Below are positions 9,033 to 16,997 of a DNA stretch of 64,000 nt, one piece after another; the first letter of the stretch is position 1, and each line of letters begins with the position of its first letter. The position numbers and the translations under genes are program-made. The notes below the pieces were generated by a model that searched no databases, had not been told where the DNA came from, and was given only the letters and a program-made list of their open reading frames with translations. The stretch covers positions 16,944 to 80,943 of the forward strand of contig NZ_JAFUHT010000054.1 in assembly GCF_017468685.1 (NCBI RefSeq). Reading direction: 5' to 3'. Source of the DNA: Methanobrevibacter sp. (lineage in GTDB: Archaea; Methanobacteriota; Methanobacteria; Methanobacteriales; Methanobacteriaceae).

Positions 9033-9377
9033 ATGAAAAAAAGATTAATCTCAAGTTATGATGAAATAAACGATACATTTGTAGGCAAAGTAGATGGTGA
9101 AAAAGGATATCGTGCAGATTATGGAATTTCAGACGGAATTTATTTAGGTATTAATAATTCCAATATGCCAACTTCAGTTTTCATTCCGAATGCATCAGAA
9201 GTTTTTAACACTTCTAAAGAACTGTTGGAAAGTGCAGATGTTAAGATTAATATTGATTGCAGCGAATCATGCTTATGTTTTGACATGTGCATAGAAAATT
9301 CCAAAATCTGCTCAATTAAATGCAAAAACAGTTTCGGAATTCCAAAAATGAAATGTTTAATAGATAGTAACATCTAA
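9033..9377 (+). CDS. Hypothetical protein with a DUF2283-like N-terminus
   Basis: A 114-residue protein. The N-terminal part (SSYDEINDTFVGKV, then DYGISDGIYLGINNSN) looks like the short beta-rich DUF2283 fold, but I am not certain of the family. The C-terminal third contains several Cys (CSESCLCFDMC, then ICSIKC), which could bind metal. The ATG at 9033 is preferred because GAGG lies 9 bases upstream; the frame is open a few codons earlier from TTG. The stop codon lies in the loop of a strong hairpin. No functional neighbours are evident. Confidence 0.6.
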   Translation: MKKRLISSYDEINDTFVGKVDGEKGYRADYGISDGIYLGINNSNMPTSVFIPNASEVFNTSKELLESADVKINIDCSESCLCFDMCIENSKICSIKCKNSFGIPKMKCLIDSNI

Positions 9378-9390
9378 CGGTTACTATCTA
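9361..9390 (+). terminator. Perfect 11-bp hairpin over the stop codon
   Basis: TAGATAGTAAC (9361-9371) and GTTACTATCTA (9380-9390) pair perfectly around an 8-base loop that contains the TAA stop of the preceding gene. It probably ends that transcript before the acidic-protein operon. Confidence 0.55.
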
Positions 9391-9452
9391 AAACCTTTAA
9401 ATATGACTAACTTTAATATTTATATAATTATAATCAATAAGGAGGCAAAATC

Positions 9453-9746
9453 ATGAAAGATTCAAAAATAGATATTAACTCTGGTGATGAAATTGTCATT
9501 GTAGTTCCTGAAGATGCAATTGAAGACGGCGAGTTAGAAATTGATTTGGATGAATTAGGTATTGATGTAGAATCTTTAGGCGAGGATGTTAATATTGTTA
9601 TTCAGGTTGAAGGCGCTGAAGATGTTGATGTTGATGATGATATTTTAGATGATGAAGATTTCATTGAAGAACCTAATGAATGGTATTTTGATGATGATCC
9701 TTATGGAATAGTTTATTATGAATTTGTTGATGACGATGAGGATTAG
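9453..9746 (+). CDS. Hyperacidic small protein, function unknown
   Basis: A 97-residue protein with about 40 Asp/Glu residues, only two Lys (both in the first five residues) and no Arg. The middle has hydrophobic-acidic alternation (VNIVIQVEG) suggesting beta strands, and the C-terminus carries DDDPYGIVYYEFVDDDED. Such composition occurs in DNA-mimic and ion-binding proteins, but no family is recognised. It has a perfect GGAGG ribosome site and is followed 3 bases later by another acidic small protein, so the two form an operon. Confidence 0.72.
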   Translation: MKDSKIDINSGDEIVIVVPEDAIEDGELEIDLDELGIDVESLGEDVNIVIQVEGAEDVDVDDDILDDEDFIEEPNEWYFDDDPYGIVYYEFVDDDED

Positions 9747-9749
9747 ATA

Positions 9750-9983
9750 ATGAAAGAAGTTCCTTACTATATACTTGATGAAGACGGCAATTCTAAAGAA
9801 ATTACCTCCGCTGAAGCTTACATTGATGATGATGACTTAAGAGAGTTATTAATTGATCTTTTGGGAGATAAGGTTTCTGAAAGTGAAATTCAGGAAATTC
9901 TTGATGCTGCATCAAATAAAGATATGAGCGAAGAAGAATTCGATAAACTAATAGATGATTTTATTTCAAATTCTAAAAATTAA
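9750..9983 (+). CDS. Small acidic protein, function unknown
   Basis: A 77-residue acidic, mostly helical protein (DDDDLRELLIDLLGD, then SESEIQEILDAA and SEEEFDKLIDDFI). The pattern of amphipathic acidic helices resembles small regulatory or adaptor proteins, but I recognise no family. Its start follows GAGGATTAGATA, and it lies 3 bases after the hyperacidic protein gene, so the two are probably made together. The next gene downstream is rps8e, which has its own promoter. Confidence 0.68.
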   Translation: MKEVPYYILDEDGNSKEITSAEAYIDDDDLRELLIDLLGDKVSESEIQEILDAASNKDMSEEEFDKLIDDFISNSKN

Positions 9984-10008
9984 CTTATTTTTCCATTAAA
10001 ATAAAACA

Positions 10009-10169
10009 TTTATATATAATGAAAAAGTAATATTTTATTATCATTATTCTTTAAGGCTCTTTTTTGCTCTCAAAAATTAGGCTGTAAATTTTCTTGCATT
10101 CAGCTTAATTGAAAAGAGGCTTACAGACAGCGATTATTATTTATATATTATATTTATTTAGGTGAAATA
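10009..10169 (+). promoter_or_regulatory. rps8e promoter and long leader
   Basis: TTTATATATAAT at 10009-10020 is a strong TATA element, placing the transcript start near 10040 and leaving about 130 bases of leader before the ATG at 10170. The leader contains GGCTG and CAGCTT able to pair around 10080-10112, and an outer AAGGCTCTTTT / AAAAGAGGCTT pairing with one mismatch. This could be an autoregulatory structure, which is inferred only. Confidence 0.5.
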
Positions 10170-10544
10170 ATGGCAATTTCTCAAGGAAAATCAACTAGAA
10201 GTCCATCCGGTGCAAGAAATGTTGCAAACCGTGGAAAAAGAAAAGCTGAGTTAGGAAGAGACCCAGCAGAAACTAGATTAGATGAAAAAAGATTAAGAAA
10301 AATCAGAACCCGTGGTGGAAACGAAAAACTCAGATTAGCTACAGGTAATAAAATCAATGTTACTGATGCTAACGGTAAAACCCAAGTTGTTGACATTTTA
10401 GGAGTAATCGAAAACACTGCAAACCCTAACTACGTAAGAAGGAACATTATTACCAAAGGGGCTATTGTAGAAACTCCTGAAGGTAATGCTAAAGTAACAT
10501 CTAGACCTGGTCAAGACGGTGTTATTAACGGAATTTTAATTTAA
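10170..10544 (+). CDS. rps8e: 30S ribosomal protein S8e
   Basis: A 124-residue archaeal S8e, a component of the small ribosomal subunit that binds 16S rRNA. The basic N-terminus (MAISQGKSTRSPSGARNV), the central KIRTRGGNEKLRL motif and the terminal PGQDGVINGILI are characteristic. Start set by AGGTGA 5 bases before the ATG. It is monocistronic with its own promoter and an unusually long leader. Confidence 0.97.
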   Translation: MAISQGKSTRSPSGARNVANRGKRKAELGRDPAETRLDEKRLRKIRTRGGNEKLRLATGNKINVTDANGKTQVVDILGVIENTANPNYVRRNIITKGAIVETPEGNAKVTSRPGQDGVINGILI

Positions 10545-10649
10545 AGATTTTTCTTTAAATTCTCTTTTTTTTTAACTTTTTTTTAACTAAAATTATATAC
10601 TTGTTTTTACAAATATTATTTCATTAAAAATAATTTTTTAGGAGATAAA

Positions 10650-11669
10650 ATGTCAGACGATAAAATTAGTATGAATCATGGTGCTGGTGGAGAAGTAATG
10701 GCTAATTTAATTGCCAGCACAGTTTTAGATAATATCACTAAAAAAAGTGTTAATGGTGGTATTAGCTTAGATGACTTAGATGATGGTGCATCTATCCCAA
10801 TGGGAGATTATGAAATTGTTTTAACTACTGATGGTCATACTATTGATCCTTTGTTTTTCCCAGGAGGAGACATTGGTAGGATTTCAGCTGCAGGAACAAT
10901 CAATGATGTTTCTGTAATGGGTGCTCAACCGTTGGCTATTTCTAATGCTATAATCATGCAGGAAGGTTTTCCTATTGAAGATTTGGACAAAATCATCAAA
11001 TCTTTAAATGAAACTTGTGAAGAAGTTGATGTTGCAGTAATTACTGGTGATACAAAAGTCATGCCTCAAGACAAGCTTGACGGTATTGTTATGGTTACAA
11101 CAGGAATTGGAATAGCTAAAAAAGGTGAAGTGGTCCGTGATTCTGGTCTTGAAGTAGGTGATAAAATTATTATCACAGGCAGTCTCGGAGACCATGGTAT
11201 GAGTTTAATGTCATTTAGGGAAGGATTCGGTTTTGATACTGATTTGAAATCAGATGTTGCTCCTATGTGGAATATAATTAAAAAAGCTTTAGAAATTGGT
11301 GGAGTTACTGCTATGAAAGACCCAACTCGTGGGGGCTTTGCTAATGCAATCAATGAAATGGCTTCAAAAGCAGGTGTTGGCGTGGTTCTTGAACAGGAAG
11401 CGATTCCTATCAAAGAGGAAGTTCATGCAGTATCTGAAATGTTAGGTATTGATCCATTTGAAGTAGCTAATGAAGGAAAAGTGGTTATGGGTGTTAAGGC
11501 AGATAAGGCTGAAGAAATCCTTGAAGCTATCAAAAGCGAAAAATATGGTGAAAATGCAGCAATCATTGGTGAAGTTGTTGAAGGAGATTATGTTGTTGTA
11601 AACACTCCGATTGGTGGTGAAAGAATTCTTGAAGCACCGATAGCTGATCCGGTTCCTAGAGTTTGTTGA
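10650..11669 (+). CDS. hypE: Hydrogenase maturation protein HypE (carbamoyl dehydratase)
   Basis: A 339-residue HypE, which dehydrates the carbamoyl group that HypF places on its C-terminal Cys to a thiocyanate, giving the cyanide ligands of [NiFe]-hydrogenases. The PurM-like ATP-binding fold is visible (NHGAGGEVM near the N-terminus, LTTDGHTIDPLFFPGGDIGR, MKDPTRGGFANAINEM). The C-terminus is PVPRVC, with the modified Cys at the very end as required. So the organism also makes [NiFe]-hydrogenases, in addition to the [Fe]-hydrogenase encoded later in the window. Ribosome site AGGAGA. Confidence 0.97.
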   Translation: MSDDKISMNHGAGGEVMANLIASTVLDNITKKSVNGGISLDDLDDGASIPMGDYEIVLTTDGHTIDPLFFPGGDIGRISAAGTINDVSVMGAQPLAISNAIIMQEGFPIEDLDKIIKSLNETCEEVDVAVITGDTKVMPQDKLDGIVMVTTGIGIAKKGEVVRDSGLEVGDKIIITGSLGDHGMSLMSFREGFGFDTDLKSDVAPMWNIIKKALEIGGVTAMKDPTRGGFANAINEMASKAGVGVVLEQEAIPIKEEVHAVSEMLGIDPFEVANEGKVVMGVKADKAEEILEAIKSEKYGENAAIIGEVVEGDYVVVNTPIGGERILEAPIADPVPRVC

Positions 11670-11678
11670 GGAGATAAT

Positions 11679-12080
11679 ATGGCTACTGTATTTACAAGAA
11701 GAGTAATTGCATATGTTATTGATTTTTTTGTGGTTTCAGCAATAATGTGGATTTTATCATATTTCCTGTTTGCTATTGTTGGTGCAAAAAATATTTATCA
11801 AGTTTATCAGTTTTTACCGGTTATAGTTCCAATTTTAATCATGGTTTACTTTGTATTAACTGAAAAGCTTTTTGCAGCCAGTGTCGGTAAATCATTAATG
11901 TATTTGGAAGTTAAATCAAGCAATGGTGCAGATATTTCATGGATACAAGCTATTGTTCGTAATTTAACTAAAATATATTGGGTTCCAATTATATTTGATT
12001 GGATTATCGGTAAGATTTTACGCACTGACAGATTATTTAATTCAATTACAAGAACTACCGTTGTTAATGATAGGTATTAA
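11679..12080 (+). CDS. RDD family membrane protein
   Basis: A 133-residue integral membrane protein of the RDD family. It starts FTRRVIAYVIDFFVVSAIMW, which holds the R..D signature in the first transmembrane helix, and has a second helix near FLPVIVPILIMVYFVLTEKLF and a third near the C-terminus. SVGKSLMYLEVKSSNG is the conserved loop typical of the family. Some RDD proteins are Na+/H+ antiporters, but most have no assigned role. It starts 9 bases after hypE with GAGGAGA, so it is probably on the same transcript. Confidence 0.8.
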   Translation: MATVFTRRVIAYVIDFFVVSAIMWILSYFLFAIVGAKNIYQVYQFLPVIVPILIMVYFVLTEKLFAASVGKSLMYLEVKSSNGADISWIQAIVRNLTKIYWVPIIFDWIIGKILRTDRLFNSITRTTVVNDRY

Positions 12081-12093
12081 GCATTTGATTTTC

Positions 12094-12732
12094 ATGATAA
12101 AAAAAGTTCAGGTACTTTGGTATTTAAATAAGGAAGATTTGGAAAATTATTGCATAGATTTTAAGGAATACAAGTCCCATAAGCTAGAAGGTTATGAAAT
12201 TGTTGATGTGGATGAAGATTTAATCTATGATTTATGTGATCGTGACCCTGATAGATTGGAGCCTTTAGGTTATTTTAAAAATATCAAAGAACTTGAAAAT
12301 TATTTGTCCGACACTATCACTAACAATGAATTTGATTTAGAATTGGATTCTCCTGAACTTAAAGCTAAAATTCAAAAGGCAATTGATTCAATCGAGTTTT
12401 CAGGAGAAGATTATTATATTTCCATTGGTGAGGGCATTGGCGAAGACAATACTCAAATTGCAAGTTGGTATGATGCCCTTAGACGTGAATATAACAGTTC
12501 TTCAAAAGATAATGTGTGGGTTTTAGCGGTAACCGGTTATGATCCATATGATTTGTCTTTAACCGGCAGGACATTATCTTATGTTCTTGCAGATATTTTG
12601 AATGTTACTGAAGCTTCATTGGATAATTTAATTCCAAACAAAGGACATATTTCAATTGAAGAGTGGAATTCCATTTTGGATAAAGTGTATAAGAAAAACA
12701 AAATCTATTTAGGTTTAAATAGAGTTGTTTAA
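12094..12732 (+). CDS. Hypothetical protein, function unknown
   Basis: A 212-residue acidic, soluble protein starting MIKKVQVLWYLNKEDLENYC. No catalytic motif or family is recognised; the C-terminal part (VWVLAVTGYDPYDLSLTGRT, then SLDNLIPNKGHISIEEWNSILDKVYK) looks globular and well folded. The frame is open inside the preceding RDD gene, but the ATG at 12094 follows its stop codon and is preferred. It is convergent with the nuclease-domain gene, ending directly against its stop codon. Confidence 0.65.
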   Translation: MIKKVQVLWYLNKEDLENYCIDFKEYKSHKLEGYEIVDVDEDLIYDLCDRDPDRLEPLGYFKNIKELENYLSDTITNNEFDLELDSPELKAKIQKAIDSIEFSGEDYYISIGEGIGEDNTQIASWYDALRREYNSSSKDNVWVLAVTGYDPYDLSLTGRTLSYVLADILNVTEASLDNLIPNKGHISIEEWNSILDKVYKKNKIYLGLNRVV

Positions 12733-13197
12733 CTATACTTCTCCTTTTTTAAATTCACTTGGTGAAAAATAGGATACTTTTGCCAGGTTATTTTTAATTA
12801 ATTCTCTGTTTATATCGGTATCATTGGTATACACAATAGCTAATGTACGACCGTATTTGTCTTTTGGCTGTTTATCGTCTATATCCAAATAAACTGTTTT
12901 TCCAAGACATTTGTCTTTAACGAAATTTTTTGCCAGGCTCATTTGAGGTTCTGTATCTGGTGTTTTTACTTGAATTAATTGTACTCTTCCAACCCCATAT
13001 ACCTGAATTGTATTTCCGTCAATCACTTCAAGACATTTTCCCACTTTTTCATAGTGCTTGGTTTCATTGTTGATTGTTAATGTGCCTGTTTGATTTTCGG
13101 AGGTGTTGGAATCATCAAGGAATACGTTGGCTAATGTTAATATTATTGTTATTGTGAAAACTATTAGCAATATTATAGAAATTGTTTTTTTATTCAT
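12733..13197 (-). CDS. Membrane-anchored staphylococcal-nuclease-like domain protein, probably inactive
   Basis: A 154-residue protein with an N-terminal membrane helix (about residues 5-24, IILLIVFTITIILTL), a linker, then an SNase-like OB fold: VIDGNTIQVY (60-67), RVQLIQVKTP (71-80) and KDKYGRTLAIVY (112-123). Against staphylococcal nuclease, the catalytic Arg35 position is Gln73, Asp21 is Asn62, Asp40 is Lys78 and Glu43 is Asp81; only the Arg87 equivalent (R117) remains. So nuclease activity is doubtful and a binding role is more likely. Its ATG overlaps the upstream Cas4-like ORF by 4 bases. Confidence 0.78.
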   Translation of the reverse strand: MNKKTISIILLIVFTITIILTLANVFLDDSNTSENQTGTLTINNETKHYEKVGKCLEVIDGNTIQVYGVGRVQLIQVKTPDTEPQMSLAKNFVKDKCLGKTVYLDIDDKQPKDKYGRTLAIVYTNDTDINRELIKNNLAKVSYFSPSEFKKGEV

Positions 13198-13880
13198 TTT
13201 GCATGCTCACAATCATTTTTGAATCTGCAGGAATTGCATTTTTTCTTATTTTTTGTTGGAACAAATGGCTTGATTCCTTCAAACAAACCGTGCATTCGCT
13301 CAATTGTGAATTTGATTTGTTTTTCAACTTCGGGTGTAAATACTTCAATCCAAAATAGGTTTTCTGTTCCTCTTTCCCTTAGCGCAGCTTTAATTTTACG
13401 TTCATCTCCGGTCATGTCCTTGTAGGCAAGACAATATGCTCTTACCTGATTCATTGTTGATTCGTAGGGTGTTCTTCCAGGTTTGTCGTCAATTATCACG
13501 ATTTCCTCTGGTTTCATCCATATTTCATCAATATATCCTCTTATACCGTAATCTGGAGCTACCACAAAACATTCTCTTGACATTGAAGCTTCTGTTTTTG
13601 ATTCGTTTACTGCATCTTCAAATGTTGATGGTGTTGAATCCTGTTTAAATATGTCTTCGAGTTGGTTGTGAATTTGGCTTCCATGGGTCATTGCTGCAGT
13701 TGGTGCAGTTTCAATGCCTTTCATGTATTCGAGATATAGCTGGTATTCGCAATATCACTGCTGGTTGAGCCAACTTATTGGGAAATTGTTTTTACCTTCA
13801 ATTATTTGAATGCCTTTTATTGAAGGATGCTTTTTAACAACATACTCCTTATCATATCCTATAATATTTTTTTGTTTCAT
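13194..13880 (-). pseudogene. Cas4/RecB-like PD-(D/E)XK nuclease gene interrupted by an in-frame TGA
   Basis: Read from the ATG at 13880, the frame gives 41 residues ending ISWLNQQ, then TGA at 13757-13755, then YCEYQLYLEYMKGIE and a full Cas4-like domain down to 13194. Cas4 proteins have a continuous SWL-x-YCPYQLYL segment here, so the TGA sits where one residue is expected; a TGG or TTA codon altered by one base would explain it. The rest keeps the motif His (THGSQIH), the Asp of GYIDEIW, the DDK of IIDDKPG, and the C-terminal CNSCRFKNDC; the first cluster Cys (YCEY) is just past the stop. A shorter product could start at 13724 but would lack that Cys. No CRISPR genes are near. Confidence 0.75.
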
Positions 13881-13967
13881 AATGTTATATTTGTAAATAT
13901 TATTAAATATTATTTTTCAAATGCTCTCGGCATTATTTTATATAACATTAAAAATTAATTTTAATTC

Positions 13968-14828
13968 ATGCATTTCATAAATTCTAAAAGCATTCTATCT
14001 TCCAACAATGGAATGAATCTGTACAGGGGATGCACTCATGGTTGCATTTATTGCGATTCACGTAGTGAAAAATATAATATGAATCATAAATTTGAGGATA
14101 TAGAAGTTAAACGTAACTCTCTGGATTTACTTAAAAAAGAGCTTCTTAAACGCAAACCTGCCATGATTGGAACAGGTGCAATGACTGACCCGTATATTCC
14201 TCTTGAAAAAAGGTTAAAATATGTTAGAAATGCATTGAAGTTAGTGGACAGATACGGTTTTGGGTTCACATGTATTACAAAATCCGATTTGATTTTAAGG
14301 GATTTGGATTTGCTTAAAAAAATCAATCAAAAGACAAAAGTAGTTGTACAGATGACATTAACAACAGCAGACGATGATTTATGTAAGATAATCGAGCCAA
14401 ATGTTTGCCCGACATCAAGACGGGTTGAAGTATTAAAGACTTTAAATGAAGCAGAAATTCCGACTGTAGTTTGGTTGTGTCCGATATTGCCTTATATAAA
14501 TGATGATGAGAAAAACATCAATTCAATTTTGGATTTCTGCATTGAATCGAATGTTAAAGGAATAGTGTGCTTTGAAATGGGGCTTACTTTAAGAAAAGGC
14601 AATAGGGAATATTTTTTTCACAAGCTGGATGAGCATTTTCCCGGATTGAAAGAAAAATATATTAATCAATATGGCAATGATTACAAGATTCCCTCTCCAA
14701 ACAATGAGAGTCTGATGAGGATTTTTAAAAAAAGAACAAATGCAAATAATATTTTAAACACTCCTCAGGATGTTTTCGAGTATTTGTATGAGTTTCCTCA
14801 AAAATCACACCAAACCAGATTAATATAA
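13968..14828 (+). CDS. SPL-family radical SAM protein
   Basis: A 286-residue radical SAM enzyme resembling spore photoproduct lyase-type proteins. The cluster motif is CTHGCIYC (C22, C26, C29), CxxxCxxC, followed by GTGAMTDPYIPLEKRLKY and the TIM-barrel strands GFTCITKSDLILRD and VVVQMTLTT. It should reduce S-adenosylmethionine to a radical; the substrate is unknown in methanogens. TTTATATAA at about 13935-13944 lies only ~24-30 bases before the ATG and no ribosome site is present, so the mRNA is probably leaderless. Confidence 0.87.
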   Translation: MHFINSKSILSSNNGMNLYRGCTHGCIYCDSRSEKYNMNHKFEDIEVKRNSLDLLKKELLKRKPAMIGTGAMTDPYIPLEKRLKYVRNALKLVDRYGFGFTCITKSDLILRDLDLLKKINQKTKVVVQMTLTTADDDLCKIIEPNVCPTSRRVEVLKTLNEAEIPTVVWLCPILPYINDDEKNINSILDFCIESNVKGIVCFEMGLTLRKGNREYFFHKLDEHFPGLKEKYINQYGNDYKIPSPNNESLMRIFKKRTNANNILNTPQDVFEYLYEFPQKSHQTRLI

Positions 14829-14855
14829 ATAACTTGTTTTTCAAATATTAAATTG

Positions 14856-16130
14856 ATGAATTTCAACGATTTAAACATTTCAGATGAAATTAAAAAAGCT
14901 ATTGAAGATATGGGTTTTACAAAGTTAACTCCAATTCAAAATAATGCAATACCTGAAATATTAAAAGGTAAGGATATTATTGGGCAGGCTCAAACGGGTT
15001 CAGGTAAAACTCTGGCATTTGCGATTCCAATTATTGAAAAGATTTTCATACCTGACAAATCTCCGCAGGCAATTATTTTATGCCCAACTAGGGAGCTTTC
15101 CATGCAGGTTGCATCTGAAATAGAAAAAATCGGTTCTAAAATTAAAAAATTTAAAGTTTTGGCTGTTTATGGAGGTCAACCAATAGGCAAACAGACAAGA
15201 GTCCTTAAAAAAGGAGTTCATGTTGTTGTCGGAACTCCGGGAAGAGTTATTGATCATATTCAAAGAGGCAATTTGGATTTGATTGGTGTCGAAAGCGTTG
15301 TTTTAGATGAAGCGGATGAAATGTTGGAAATGGGCTTTAGGGAGGATATTGAAACAATTTTGGAAAAAACACCTTCTCAAAGACAAACATTGCTTTTTTC
15401 AGCAACCATTCCTTCTGAAGTGCGAAAAATAGCATTGACCTATCAAAAAAATCCGGAATTTATAAAAATCGCCAATAAAAAGAAAACTGTTCCAAAAATC
15501 ACTCAATATTCTTTTAAATGTGATATTAAAAATAAATTTATTGGACTGACCAAACTGATTGAAGCATATGATGTAAAATTGGCATTGATTTTTTGCAATA
15601 CTAAAAAAAGTGTTGATTATGTTGCAAAACACTTAAAAAAGCATGATTTTAAGGTTGATAGTCTCCATGGTGATATGACTCAGCAAACAAGGGACAAAGT
15701 AATGAACAAATTTAAAAATGGCAATATTAAGATTTTGGTGGCAACTGATGTGGCAGCTAGAGGATTGGATATTGCCGATGTTGAAGTGATTATAAATTAT
15801 GATGTTCCGCAAAACAGGGATGATTACATTCACAGAATTGGGAGAACTGCCAGAGCAGGAAAAAGAGGTTATGCATTTACATTAGTTTCAAAAGATGAGC
15901 TTTCAAGATTTAACAACATTAAAAAACAGAATATTGGAAAAATTGTTGAAAAGGAGTTTCCCACGCTTCAGGAAATAGAAGAGATTAAAATTCGGAAAAT
16001 TTTGAAAAATGCAAATGATCTTGTAAATGATGGAGATTTAAGTAAATATTTGAATTATCTTAAAAAAGAATATAATAATGATGGTTTGGATATTGCAGCG
16101 GCGTTATTAAAGATGTTATTGGAAAATTGA
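14856..16130 (+). CDS. DEAD-box ATP-dependent RNA helicase
   Basis: A 424-residue DEAD-box helicase that unwinds RNA using ATP. All core motifs are present in order: Q motif LTPIQNNAIP, Walker A AQTGSGKT, PTRELSMQ, Walker B DEADEM, SATIP, the second RecA domain with LIFCNTK, VATDVAARGLD and HRIGRTARAG. A short C-terminal extension follows. The ATG at 14856 is used; TAATATAAAT lies ~25-30 bases upstream and no ribosome site is visible, so the transcript is likely leaderless. It is convergent with the winged-helix regulator. Cold response is common for this family but not shown here. Confidence 0.95.
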   Translation: MNFNDLNISDEIKKAIEDMGFTKLTPIQNNAIPEILKGKDIIGQAQTGSGKTLAFAIPIIEKIFIPDKSPQAIILCPTRELSMQVASEIEKIGSKIKKFKVLAVYGGQPIGKQTRVLKKGVHVVVGTPGRVIDHIQRGNLDLIGVESVVLDEADEMLEMGFREDIETILEKTPSQRQTLLFSATIPSEVRKIALTYQKNPEFIKIANKKKTVPKITQYSFKCDIKNKFIGLTKLIEAYDVKLALIFCNTKKSVDYVAKHLKKHDFKVDSLHGDMTQQTRDKVMNKFKNGNIKILVATDVAARGLDIADVEVIINYDVPQNRDDYIHRIGRTARAGKRGYAFTLVSKDELSRFNNIKKQNIGKIVEKEFPTLQEIEEIKIRKILKNANDLVNDGDLSKYLNYLKKEYNNDGLDIAAALLKMLLEN

Positions 16131-16937
16131 TTATTTTCCACCATCAATAATGTTAAATTTGATTTTTTCAGTTTCAAGTTCTCTGGTAAATGCTTTACTC
16201 ATGTCTCCAACACATATTGCTAAAACGTTTAAACCTTTGCGAGCAGCATTTGCAGTTGCCTGAGGAGCAGCGTATTCAATATCAATTGGTAAATTAAGTT
16301 TATTCACAACAGCACGTGAAACAGTACCTGCAACTGCGATTTTATCAATTTTTTCGCCACTGTTTGTTCCTTTTTCATAGACTTTTTTGATTAATTCCAA
16401 ATCACAGGTTTTTGATCCGCCGTCTTTTATTGTAGGGACATTAATAACAGTTACTTCACCAACGCTCATGTCAATGAGACCAGTTAGGTTAGTTAATGCG
16501 ACATCCATCCCTTCTTCAGCATCGTCAAGTACAACACCGGTTGCATTTTCTTCTTTTTTATGAGCATACAGAACCCCATCATCCATAAATAAACCTACGA
16601 TGTCATCTTTTTTGAGTTCTTCTCTTGCAATTGCCGGCCATATTGTTTTGTAGTGGTTCATGGTTTCCAATACTGTGTCAGTATATTTTCTTAAGCTAAT
16701 TGCATCTTTTTTAACTTTATCTATACCGGTTTGGGTTATTTTGTATGGGGATCTTCCATCTTTGGATGTTATATATCCTAATTCAATCAATGTTTTTATA
16801 TTTTCGGAAACCGCCTGTATTGTAATTCCTAGTTTTTCAGCCAAATCTTTTTGTTTGAGGTGTGGGTCCTGTTTGGATATTTCACTTAATATTTGGAAAT
16901 GTGTAAGTGCACCTCTTTTTTTAAATGCTTTCATCAT
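16131..16937 (-). CDS. Winged-helix transcriptional regulator with C-terminal sensor domain
   Basis: A 268-residue archaeal regulator. The N-terminus is a MarR/IclR-like winged helix (KQKDLAEKLGITIQAVSENI, with LGYITSKDGRSPYKITQTG as the wing). The C-terminal ~170 residues form a conserved domain containing VAGTVSRAVVNKLNLP and AAPQATANAARKG, probably ligand-binding. TTGAGG lies just before ATGAATATGATG; the ATG at 16937 gives the best spacing. A perfect 14-bp palindrome over the expected promoter suggests autoregulation. Ligand and targets unknown. Confidence 0.78.
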   Translation of the reverse strand: MMKAFKKRGALTHFQILSEISKQDPHLKQKDLAEKLGITIQAVSENIKTLIELGYITSKDGRSPYKITQTGIDKVKKDAISLRKYTDTVLETMNHYKTIWPAIAREELKKDDIVGLFMDDGVLYAHKKEENATGVVLDDAEEGMDVALTNLTGLIDMSVGEVTVINVPTIKDGGSKTCDLELIKKVYEKGTNSGEKIDKIAVAGTVSRAVVNKLNLPIDIEYAAPQATANAARKGLNVLAICVGDMSKAFTRELETEKIKFNIIDGGK

Positions 16938-16983
16938 ATTCATTCCTCAATTAAAATTGATTAATTTTTATTTTTATCTTTAC

Positions 16984-16997
16984 TAGTATATATACTA
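16984..16997. promoter_or_regulatory. 14-bp palindrome at the regulator promoter
   Basis: TAGTATATATACTA is a perfect palindrome overlapping both a TATA-like element for the winged-helix gene and the recJ stop codon. It is placed about 50 bases before the regulator's start, where an autoregulatory operator would be. A TA-rich palindrome can arise by chance. Confidence 0.4.

Noticed and set aside
13755..13757. TGA read as selenocysteine in the Cas4-like gene
   Set aside because: The position is not a Cys in the family, no SECIS-like element or selenoprotein machinery is visible, and Methanobacteriales are not known to use selenocysteine. A nonsense change or error is simpler.
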